From NCBI GenBank assembly GCA_947034895.1, contig OX344765.1, positions 21,147,001-21,211,000 on the forward strand: DNA of 64,000 bases. The letters are read 5' to 3'. The notes under the pieces were generated by a model, which worked only from the letters and a program-made list of their open reading frames with translations, did no database searches and was not told where the DNA came from. Below are positions 47,401-56,830 of this stretch, piece by piece (within the stretch, counting starts at the first letter, position 1; every line of letters starts with the position of its first letter). Origin of the DNA: Rhytidiadelphus loreus. Taxonomy: Eukaryota > Streptophyta > Bryopsida > Hypnales > Hylocomiaceae. The position numbers and the translations under genes are program-made.

Positions 47401-50289
47401 TGATTGTTAGATCCCTGAGCAAGTCCTACAAACGTAAGACTACAAACTGAAGAGTTAAAACGGCTATCAGAAGATAAAAGTCACCGGATTCGTAATCTTT
47501 GAATCAGAAGGAATTGTTCCGACCTTAGTAGCAAATGGGATATAGGTTGAAGGCCCAGGCTCTCTTTTGGATCCAGCCCAAATCTGCGAGATTCAAACAT
47601 ACATGGTGATGACATAATATCCAACTCTACAATTTACACATTTTACATCTCTTCGTTCTTGATAGAGATCAGTTAGACATCGCCAGTTTATACAATAGAG
47701 GATCTAAAGGAGGAAACCCAGCATACTATAAGGTTTCTTCTTCCAGGCCCAATGCTCAGCAGACTCCCTGCAGATGAAGGCCCCCAATCCTGGTTCATCG
47801 TGCTCTTCAAAGCGAGTAGGTGTGTGACAAACAAAGAACAGTTGCTAGACTCTAAAAGCCATCTCGCTTAAGTATACTTGAAAAAATTACCAAAAAGAGA
47901 TCCGCCAGGGGTTGATCTCATTGACCTTTGGTTCTAATGAATACAATAGAAATTTCCGGATCAAATAAATGCTCTAGAAATCTATACTTTGGATAGGACG
48001 TCGTCGCCTTTGATACCCTATAGAACGTCGGGTCGGCAGGGGCGGGTCCTAAACACCACTGTCCCAGACATGATAAAAACAGCAATGGAAAAAATTTGAT
48101 GCATAAAAAATCCAAAGCTTTCTCATACAGGACATGTGGCCATGATCAAAACCTGAGAATTCTTGTGTTATGTGCAACTCTGTGATTCTCAATTAACGAA
48201 AAATTCACCCAATTCTTCATATTTAAAGCTGCATAGACGACAACACAAATTTAGCTCCCCTTGTTCTCATTCCAACAAAAGACCCTGTACTACAAATTCC
48301 ATTGCAAGGTGTAAAAACAAGAAGCATTAAGACGACCCACCATGGCTCTTGGCTGCTTTAATTTCCGGTGGCTGGGAGCTAACCTAAACAAGATAAAACA
48401 TCACAGAATTAGGTATTCCTGTCCAGAACCGAAGCCTGGGTGGATGATCATCAAACAGGCTGTCAGATGGATATACAAATCTGTTGCAAAATGAGAAAAA
48501 AATGTTCCATTCACATCGCTCAATAGAAAAAAAATGAATGGACTAGGTGCGTTATTTTCTAAATTTATAAAAGAAAAAGTTTAGAGACAAAAGTACTAGA
48601 CTTACCAGAAAAAAAAACTAGTTAAAAAAATATTCATATTCATATTAAACATACTAGAACTGAGACTCAGTAAAGTAATGTTAACACCTTTTCAATTCGT
48701 ATCCTAGATTGCATTTGAAAAAAACTAATGACAACTAGGCATGACTGCATGCACTCTAAATGTTGTCCTAAACTGGGTTTGGTCCCATCCATGCAATTTT
48801 GAGCAAGCATGATTATATGCAATCTAATTACATTGCGTTGCCATATACCTAAATTGAGATTTTGGTTCCACTCTTACAACTCTAAGCTGCAAAATGGGAT
48901 CAAAAAAGTTTTGCACCATTTGAGAAGCAAAATTCTTTTTGACCCTTATTTGGAGCACGGAATTGTAGGGTGAAACCTAACCTCAATATGATTAGATTGC
49001 ATACAAACATACCTTGTGAAAATAAGAGGATTCCAACACCTAAAACTAGTGTTTCCTTTGTGTATTCTCTTCCAATTCGCATTCTAGGGTGATTGATTGG
49101 TATCCAATTGAATGGGTTGGAGGATTGACTACACTAAAGATGATATTTAGTGTCTTGTACACTAAATACGAAGGCATACACTAAAAGTCAATTACCCTAT
49201 GAAAGTAAGTAACATTAAATGTCAATTCAAACACTAAATGTGAACCAGAGTTGTCATATCAGACGGAATATCACTGTTCACCGACAGAATCGGACCGATT
49301 AGGGCTAGGCGGCTGCAAACTTCAGAGCCTTGTAACTTTTGCAAAAATTCTTCAAATAAGGAAAATGAGATGTTTTTCGGCATCTACAATTTTTGTAGAT
49401 GCCGAAAAACATCTCATTTTCCTTATTTGAAGAATTTTTGCAAAAGTTACAAGGCTCTGAAGTTTGCAGCCGGCACATTCAAGTCTAACACTAATTGTGG
49501 ACAAGTTCAGATTTAGTGTTGTAGCTAGTAGGGGGGTAAAAACACTAAATGTCACTCAACACTAAATATCATCTTTAGTGTAGTGTACTAACAGAAACTA
49601 TGCTCAGCAGCAAAAGTAACAATTCTGAATGTTACAGACCTTACAGACCTAATACTTAGACATAAGACTTGAGAATCGACATTCGGAGACTCCAAACTTG
49701 AATCACCCCATTAAAAAAAATGTATCCTTCCAGGCTTCTCTTCCCATTCGCATTCTAGGCCGACTGAATAGTCTCCAATTGAACACATTGAAAGATCGAC
49801 TAGTGTAATATTAATAGGAACTTCTGTTCGGCAGTAGAAGTAACAATTCTGAATGTCACAGACCTAATCCGAACCCAGACTTCAGAATCCACACTCTGAG
49901 ACTCCAATCTTGGATCACCCCATAAAATTTACCTATCCTTTGTGTATTTCTCTTCCACTTCGCATTCTAGAGCGATTAAGTCGTACCAATTGAACATGTT
50001 CCAAGACTAATTGAATAGAATGAGGAGGACTTTGAACGCCGGGGCTTCCTTCAATTCTTACCCCAAAGTAGAGCGCAGGGTAGATCGCAGCGATGCCCAC
50101 AAGAGCCAACACAGCGGCAAACGCGAGCTCCCGCTTGTTATCTGCAATCCCCGAAGTATCCCCTGCAGCGCGCTCCGCCCGCGTGCCCGGACGCAGCTGT
50201 CGAGGAGCAGAAGCCGCAGCACTCTTCTCGGAAAAAGAAGAAGAAGAAGTGGTGCGACGGCCTGCTCGCAGCTTACTCATAAGACCCAT
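44425..50289 (-). CDS. NADH-cytochrome b5 reductase-like protein with altered cofactor motifs
   Basis: Thirteen minus-strand exons: 50289-50062, 48371-48341, 47804-47727, 47626-47524, 47368-47321, 47044-46990, 46774-46704, 46596-46545, 46297-46220, 45827-45738, 45597-45484, 44674-44606, 44481-44425; 357 residues. One membrane segment (about 53-74) follows a Ser/Ala/Arg-rich N terminus. Then comes the flavin domain (RSYVPIS 162-168, RGYFDLMIK, YKANMKKHLGMIAG) and the NAD domain (VSLIYETESPEDILLKEKL, EWQGGLGH, SGPP 318-321), ending ELGYKNEQVHKF. The family moves electrons from NADH through FAD to cytochrome b5. Here the usual RxY(T/S) has Val, GGTGITP reads GDIGITH and CGPP reads SGPP. Exon 4 is uncertain: the stronger acceptor (start 47583) shifts the frame, whereas 47626 keeps it open. 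It is either a diverged paralogue or an early pseudogene. Confidence 0.85.
49132..49580. mobile_element. 449-bp palindromic MITE with TA target duplication
   Basis: Ends are perfect 22-bp inverted repeats beginning CACTAAAGATGATATTTA. TA lies at both outer edges (49,130-49,131 and 49,581-49,582). The neighbouring tandem unit (GATCGACTAGTGTAAT near 49,797) shows the empty site with a single TA, so the insertion is directly visible. Interior copies of CACTAAA/TTTAGTG surround a central hairpin. A TA duplication is typical of Tc1/mariner-Stowaway elements; superfamily assignment remains inferred. It lies in intron 1 of the reductase-like gene. Confidence 0.88.
49310..49472. repeat. Perfect inverted repeat, 80-bp arms, 3-base loop
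   Basis: Arms 49310-49389 and 49393-49472 are exact reverse complements by direct base-by-base comparison, separated only by TTT. A transcript from either strand would fold into an 80-bp uninterrupted duplex. No mismatch implies very recent origin, gene-conversion-like maintenance or an assembly artefact. The reductase-like gene's pre-mRNA crosses it. Confidence 0.95.
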
Positions 50290-50479
50290 CGTCGCTAGCA
50301 CTGGGATAGAATTCTTTGGCAGAAACCCAGGTGCTCCCGTTTGAGAGGGCAATGGGAATCTTGTGACAAATCGAAAAGAGAGGGACGAGCAGGAGAGTGC
50401 GACGGTCTTCAATCTTTCATGATTTGGTGCCTGATGAGGCGAGGTGCAGTTCGTTACTGTTGTGTTCCACCTGGGTTTC

Positions 50480-50499
50480 CACGTGGCAGTCGCCACGTG
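50480..50499. promoter_or_regulatory. Two G-boxes upstream of the reductase-like gene
   Basis: CACGTG occurs at 50,480-50,485 and 50,494-50,499, in CCACGTGG and CCACGTGT contexts, about 190-210 nt before the start codon. G-boxes are bound by plant bZIP and bHLH factors in light, stress and hormone responses. Activity here is inferred from position and core sequence. Confidence 0.55.
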
Positions 50500-52439
50500 T
50501 GATGCCAGGTGGAGCCCGTGGGTACATCCGTGGATTCTTTCCATTTGAGGAGTGACAGTCATTGCATTTCAGAAAGGGGGAAGAGAAGGAACTTGGTCAC
50601 AAGGGACACAAACAATCGTCGCTAAATAATGGCATAACTTAACCCCTTAGCGATCATATCTTTTCTTGATTTTTTATTGGAATATTTTTGTTTATATACA
50701 CCCTACAACAAGTTGGGTATGGATCCCTAGTAGTGAGTGGGTGACTCTACTATAGCTACCCAATACTTGAGACTTTGTCTATAGTAGTGGCTCGATTTTC
50801 AAGGAAGGTGGCTATTATTCAAATTTCGTCATCACGGATACGTTAGCTTCTGTCTATACAAAGCTTCCTCCCTCCCTCCCCTGCCTTCATTCCAAAGCCT
50901 CTAAACTATACTTAAACTATCCATTGTAAACCCTGATTCTTATTCTAATTGGATTCAATTCGTAGTTCCACGTCGATTCCGTTGATAACTTACATACACA
51001 AGCAGTCAGTCTACATTACTGTATAACTTATTACTCCTCAAAACGGAGAAGTGAATTAAAGAGACAATGAAATTGGATAAGGTATGCAAGTTGTAGCCTT
51101 AGCTAAGCCTACCGAAACTCTGAAGTCTACTATATAGTATTTATCTCTATTTCCATCAAATTCATTACACAAAAAGTTCTTCGAAAATAAAATTCAAGCA
51201 TGGTTTGGGTGAATGAGAAGTTTTATGGTAAAAAAGGTCAGACCCTTGAATCTCTTTGTTCATCATTTAGATTTTGGACGTCAAAGCTTTAAAGGGACAA
51301 AGTAGGATTTGTTGTCTTTAGAAGAAACAAGGATAGGAGGCTTTGGATTGAAAGAAGTTAAAGTATGTTTAAAAAACAACCCTTTACTAGATGAATTGAA
51401 AGTGAGTGTGGGTTTTGTTGGATGAATATTCAATGAAAAGAGAATGAAATCCATAGGAAACACAAGAAGTTGCATAATTTTTGGAATGCTAAACATTTAG
51501 TAATAATTTATGAAAATGAAAGCTAGTAGGCTGCTATTTTAGTTCATAGGTGGTGTAGTAATCACATGGCATAGTTTTGTGAATGGGTCACGATGTATCC
51601 CCAAAGCAATCCTTTTGTATTTTAATGGCATGCAACATGGGGTGAAAAAGTGCTTTTCGTTGTCTAATTAAAAATGGAACATTGAAAGAAGAACATTCAT
51701 CACCATATTTCTACTAATTGAAAACGAAACATTTACAGCTTTTCATTATTTGTTTACAAATTTTTCTTGTTTGTTGCATTGCCCTTTCTCTTTTCATCCA
51801 TACCAAGATTGAGTTTCATCCCTAGTAGCTTTCTTCCCCTACAACTTCCCATTTTGTTTGGACACCACATAGAGTATTGAACTTCTAAATATCAATTTTT
51901 TAGTTCTACATTAACCATCGTAGACCCTTTTACAGGGGCTATTTGATAGAAAGGCCTTGTTACTTTAAAGACTTGTTACCTTACAATTGAAGAAGTTTGA
52001 ATAGGACTTTAATTATTTAGAGGGCCGGGTAAGCCATGATATAGGGACGAAGTCATACTATAGTTGTGTGTTTTGTTCATTACTAAGTATGTTCTTCAAA
52101 CATCATGTCATAGGTAATCTAGATAATGAATATAAATTCCTTACACAATGATCACAACAAGCTAGGACAATGGTCATTAGCTCCAACTAACTACCCACTT
52201 CTAAAGTCTTAAACAATACTATTGTAGTCACAAAATCCATAAAAACCTTGATCCTTACACTTCACAACAACAACCCCTTTGCCTCCCATGAATGAATGAA
52301 GGTTCCTTTCACTATAAAAAATCTTAATTTCATGCAAGCACACCCATGAACTGTGAGCCACTTAAACCACAAATTTTTCTTATTCCAGTAACTGATTGTA
52401 GAAAGACCCACAGCTCGTCTCTTGGCACATGAATGTCAT
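50500..52439. other. Intergenic DNA, no gene seen
   Basis: Includes a TTAACCCCTTAGCGATC sequence near 50,640 resembling a TTAA element end, without a clear partner. No exon is recognised. Confidence 0.5.
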
Positions 52440-52661
52440 CACTACAAGAAAAAGGTGTGTTTTAAGTGTGTTTTTAAGTATGGTCCTAGAAATAAGATAT
52501 TAAGTATTGACCTTTATGTAGATTTTTAGTAAACATTTATTGGAAATACATGTATTTCTAATAAATTTTTATTAAAAATCTATGTAAAGGTCATTATTTA
52601 ATATCTAATCTCTAGGACTATACTTAAAAACACACTTAAAACATACCTTTCTCTTCTAGTG
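52440..52661. mobile_element. 222-bp foldback MITE with CACTA-type ends
   Basis: The left end CACTACAAGAAAAAGGTGTG and the inverted right end CACTAGAAGAGAAAGGTATG continue as inverted arms across the whole element to a central ATACATGTAT. About 110-bp arms show roughly 88% pairing. No 3-bp duplication is obvious. The CACTACAAGAAA end is typical of CACTA transposons, but the full foldback form is more MITE-like. Confidence 0.85.
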
Positions 52662-54127
52662 TTCATTCAGGAGCTAGCTAGAAAGACGTCTCTATGTGGA
52701 AACATGTTAAGCCAACCAACATGTTTGACTGTGCAATCCTCGGTTTCACGTACAGGAGCCCTCAAAGTCTTTCATTGAATATTTTTAGTCCTTACAGGAT
52801 TGATAATTAAGAGCAACTTTTTACTTAGTTTCAAAAAATAAGTAGTAGCGGAGAAGGGATGTCGCCGGATTGTACAGCAGTACTACATTTTTTTGTACAT
52901 TTTTGTTCAAGTCTCCTATTGCCTTGCATTTTGTGGTGTTCAGTAAATTATGGTTTATTCTCACTTGCTTGTATTGTTGGAGTGTTCTAACTTTTAAAGC
53001 AAATTGATGATGTTAGAGCAAGCAACGGGTTTTTTTGGAACAATTGGTACTTGTCAAGTGCCCTCAATGCATTGACTTAAATTTGGAAGGACCTTGCCCA
53101 ACATGCTAAAACATGTTAGGCCGAGTGATTTTTCACTCAAAAAAACACAGGACCCAGCAGTGTATCAATTATATTTCTTGTGGTCTTCATTTGAAAGCAA
53201 GTGAGGAATACATGCATCTATACAAGTCTCATGTGGCCTTACACTTCGTTGTCTTCAATCAACATAAGTTGTAGCCTCCATCTTAATAAGATTATTCTTG
53301 AGTTAGTCTTGTATAGCAAAGATTGCCACCAGTAGAAGTGCTCAATTGCGTAAGTAAGTTGCTACTTGGAGTTAGGGAGCTAGCTAGCAAGGAATCTGTT
53401 TGTTTTTGTAAATTATCAAATTGAGGTAAGCAAATAGAGAGAGAGTGCACAAATTGTCAAGTTTTGTACCTAGTATTCATTATGCAAACCAGTTATCCAA
53501 AACACCAATTTTGTTAGAATTGGTGGCATTTTGGACACTACTTCGGTACTTTAAGGACTCAAAATAAAAGTCTATAGTTGCTTTAGTCTTTAGAGCTTGT
53601 TGTTGGTGTATGTCACAATCTTTAGCTCCCGATGACTCCAACTCATCGAAATTGACAATAAAACAATTGTCATAGTTTGTTTCAAATCGTAAAGTGCGGG
53701 TGATTTCTAGCTAGAAATTGTAATAAAACGGGATTGGGATGAAGTCCCAGGCTTGCCAACTCATTTTTTGGGTTGTATGTAGAGGTGCTAATTGGTTAAT
53801 TTTCAATGGCATGTCTGAGTTGCTCACCCCACATTTGTTTTGCGTTGCAATTAGTAGGATACAAAGAGCATCAAATTGGCGATATTCAGGTCCATGACTT
53901 TAGCATTTAGAGGGTGCACAACCCCAGACATAAATCAATACCTCTCCTAGTTTTTGAAGCTTTGTGTAGATTTGTATCTCACTTTTAGCTGTTATAGGCC
54001 CCGGAATAGCTCCAAATTTAACAAAATTGATGATGAAGTGTGTATAATTGATTCATTGCCCGACTGGTTGCTGGTGCAATTTAAGCTGGTTCAACAAGTT
54101 AGCTCAAGTTGTCTAACACTTGGAAGA
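52662..54127. other. Intergenic DNA, no gene seen
   Basis: No coding exon or RNA gene recognised; a short GA run lies near 53,430. Confidence 0.45.
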
Positions 54128-54133
54128 GGATGA

Positions 54134-54547
54134 GTGGTGAAGATGTACCAAAAACATGTTACAGTTGACTTTGGCAATGTGGAGCTCCTCATAGAAGAAA
54201 CTGATGGTGCCCATAACTCGAGGTCTTCGGATGTAAGCAAGCTTCATCTACCTTTTTTCACCATCAGTTTGTTGTTTCTTCAACATCTTTGGTGTTGCTT
54301 CACTATATGTCTTTGTACGTTGTATCTTCACCTTCATTACCATGTTTGCTTCTACAGTGATGGAGATTAATTTCCCATGTATGTTTGTGCATCCCCTGGG
54401 TATTATCACTCTACCTCACTTAGACAAGGGGCATCTCTTTTTCCACCAGGCAGGCAACTATGTCATCATCCATCTATTACACAATGAGAAATTGAGAATA
54501 TTAAGGTTACCGTTAATCGTGCTTCCATATGAGAATGTCCCCACATA
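54134..54547 (+). other. Possible eroded exons, not recognised
   Basis: One open stretch (54,134-54,232, with HVTVDFGNVELLIEETDG) ends at a good donor, GGAT|GTAAGC. A second begins after TTCTACAG at 54,358 (MEINFPCMFVHPLGIITLPH...) and is open to 54,547. Their phases do not match, so a simple join fails. They may be remnants of the gene whose last exon is at 55,797, or chance frames. Confidence 0.18.
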
Positions 54548-55796
54548 GTTGGATTCGTTAAATTGGTGTGCTTCAATGTATCAAAATTGTGACACTCAAG
54601 TGCTCAAAGATTAAAAAAATGAAGCCAGGATTGGTATAGATTTGAGTATCAGTCCAAAAGTGCCAAAATTGTGGAATTCCCCTAGTTTAACAGAATTAGA
54701 GCTCGAATATTGGTGGAGAGAATCTAGAAAAAGAAAAGAAAGAGCAAAAAAAAAGGTTTGTGTCAACACTAAACATTGAAATGTTTCGTGTTGACTTGAA
54801 TAATAGTAGTTCAACTTTGCAGTAATTTTCAGTTAGTGCTATTATCAAGACCAATTTTTTCAGTGTTTATACCAAAGATCGGTTACCATTCAGTTGCTAG
54901 GGGAGATACGCCCTGAGTAATGTGCACAAAAAACACACTTGTTTTTTTCTATCTTTTAGAGATGCCATTTGTGTGTGGAAAAAAATCCAATTATTGATAA
55001 TTGCAGCCTACTACACAATGGATGGGTGTGGTAAGAGTCACCATGGTCGCTCAAAGATTTAAACAAAATGTCAAGAAGCACAAGAATACAGCCTTTTAGG
55101 TACACTATAGAAGATGTAACTGACATCCATTGGCTTGCTACAAGAATTATTATTAGTTTTGAATGTATCATAAACTTAAGTCTATGCTTTCCTGATTCAA
55201 GGATGATCTCTTCTCTGCACTCTATCAACAATGTGTTGTGCGGGAATTACGCAGGAAATTGTTGTGACTCCCGTCAATCTGGATTTCCTGACCAACAACC
55301 AAGAAAGATGCAGTGCCAACAATGCCAGTCCACAGCACGGTGACTCAATGCAAGCACAAAAATGACAGTTGCGGCATTCATGTTGGGTCTCCAAGAAAAC
55401 AAAACCTGGAGGTATCTGAACTAACTTACCCCAAAGGCAAGATCATGTCGAAAATTGCGATGAGAAAAAACAGGTACTTAACTTGAAATGTTACCATGAT
55501 TTACCTCACAAGTGTACAAATTCAAGACTAGATTTTGATTTCAAACAAGCATATAACCAACCAAATTGACATTGTACTATACAACACTTCACAACATATA
55601 ACCTCACCAAAGTTGTAATTTCTTGGTGTTGGATGCATGCAAAGTTGAAAGTACTCGCAATTAATAGTAGCACTTTAATTAGCAAGCCCATGCTTGTAAA
55701 TTTGTAGTGCAAATGTAGATGATTGATTTTTGAATTCATTCAAAACACACATGTGGTATGTAATGAAGTTAGTCTGTGTGTTTTGGTGATTGGCAG

Positions 55797-56288
55797 CTGA
55801 AAAACTTGATGGTACCACGAAGTTTCTTTGTCCAACAATTCAATTCCTTTGGCGTTGGGTTCACTTTGTTGGTGGCAGTGACAATAGTGGCCATTCTGCA
55901 ACTACCGGGTTCTTTCGATAGCGAGGGGCATATGAATCCATGTAGCCTTGTTGCATGTTTCTTGTTCTTTCCTTCCTTGTCTTTTCTTCTTGCATGTTGT
56001 GGATTAATGGCAGTGATCATTGGGTCTGTATCCCTATTATGTCTGTGGTTTTTGCCAAATTTTGAGGATCTGATGAATTTAAAGGATATGAAAGCTAGAA
56101 CTAGAGATGGTATTGTATGGTATGATGATATTTCAACACTAGGAAATGTCATTCGGGACAATTCATTGAAAGTGACGCAAATCAAAATCTACTTGATTTT
56201 GTCGTTAGGCTTGTGCATGTTGGCATTTGTTTGTGGAGTATTTACCATCTTAGGTTCGGCCAAATGCAATCAATATTTGGCCATGTAG
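55797..56288 (+). CDS. Terminal exon of a PGG-domain-like membrane protein (partial)
   Basis: A GATTGGCAG acceptor precedes an open 163-codon exon ending TAG. The peptide has four hydrophobic segments: FGVGFTLLVAVTIVAILQLP, a second about LVACFLFFPSLSFLLACC, a third about GLMAVIIGSVSLLCLWFLP, and a fourth about YLILSLGLCMLAFVCGVFT. The first, followed by LPGSFDSEGHMN, resembles the PGG region of plant ankyrin-PGG (ACD6-like) membrane proteins. A preceding exon ending at 55,473 (HVENCDEKKQ) would join in frame, but an upstream TGA limits it. No ankyrin repeats are visible, so the gene is partial or decayed. The family call is tentative. Confidence 0.5.
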   Translation: MKNLMVPRSFFVQQFNSFGVGFTLLVAVTIVAILQLPGSFDSEGHMNPCSLVACFLFFPSLSFLLACCGLMAVIIGSVSLLCLWFLPNFEDLMNLKDMKARTRDGIVWYDDISTLGNVIRDNSLKVTQIKIYLILSLGLCMLAFVCGVFTILGSAKCNQYLAM

Positions 56289-56639
56289 GCACCATTTGTA
56301 GTGGTGGTCTTATCTTGGAAGTGGAGATCGGGATGACGTTTGTTGGACCTTTTCGCCTCCGGACACGATTGCTACACATCATCTCTATACTGTAAAAACT
56401 ACCCAAATTGGGTCAAACACAAACACTTGAGTGTGTGAGTGTACAATGCGACCAAGAAGAAGAAGGGGCATGAACCAAGGGGTTGTTCTCAATTATAATG
56501 CCTCTATACATAGATTACTTCTTTTTTCACTTTTTTGCAAGAGGATCAATTTCATTACAGACTAGGTAATTGCAATGTAGGCCAAGTTATCGGAATAACC
56601 GCATTAGAGGAGATTTCAGCCTTGTAGAAGATTGTGAGC
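56289..56639. other. 3' flank of the PGG-like exon
   Basis: No further gene. Probable untranslated sequence, then intergenic DNA. Confidence 0.4.
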
Positions 56640-56830
56640 TATCACAACATTCCCAAGCGTTTACATGCTGCCAAATCAGCATGCTAATGTGGTCGGGCAA
56701 CGGCTACATTGGTAGCATATTATTTTATTATTATTATTATTAAAATAAATAAATAAATAAATAAATTTAATTTAAAAAATATATATATATTTAAAATATA
56801 TATTTTGGGCAACAAAACAGTGTTCACAGG
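56640..56830. repeat. AT-cored element with GCTAATGTGGTCG motif
   Basis: A GC-rich shoulder (CCAAATCAGCATGCTAATGT, GGTCGGGCAACG) adjoins a TTA/AAAT repeat core. The same arrangement is at 58,918-59,100 and, more loosely, at 59,430-59,710 and 15,370-15,500. Confidence 0.5.

Larger units (their letters stand above)
49000..50015 (-). repeat. Tandem repeat units of about 215 bp in intron 1 of the reductase-like gene
   Basis: CGCATTCTAG with matching surroundings (CTTCC...TTCGCATTCTAG, CCAATTGAA, GTAACAATTCTGAATGT) recurs at 49,079, 49,750 and 49,961. The last interval is 212 bp. The first, after removing the 449-bp element and its TA duplication, is 220 bp. About three units are present. Confidence 0.8.

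Noticed and set aside
47727..47804. Alternative frame of reductase exon 3 (STMNQDWGPSSAG...)
   Set aside because: It begins in a family-like way but cannot be joined in phase with exon 2 by the chosen splice sites. The frame with ICRESAEHWAWKKKPY fits exon 2 and aligns better with the family's position before the flavin domain.
49310..49472. Perfect palindrome as a bacterial-type terminator or pure assembly artefact
   Set aside because: It is in a nuclear intron, nested in an element with inverted ends and a TA duplication confirmed by an empty site, so a biological origin is likelier. Long reads are still needed to exclude an artefact in the exact arm identity.
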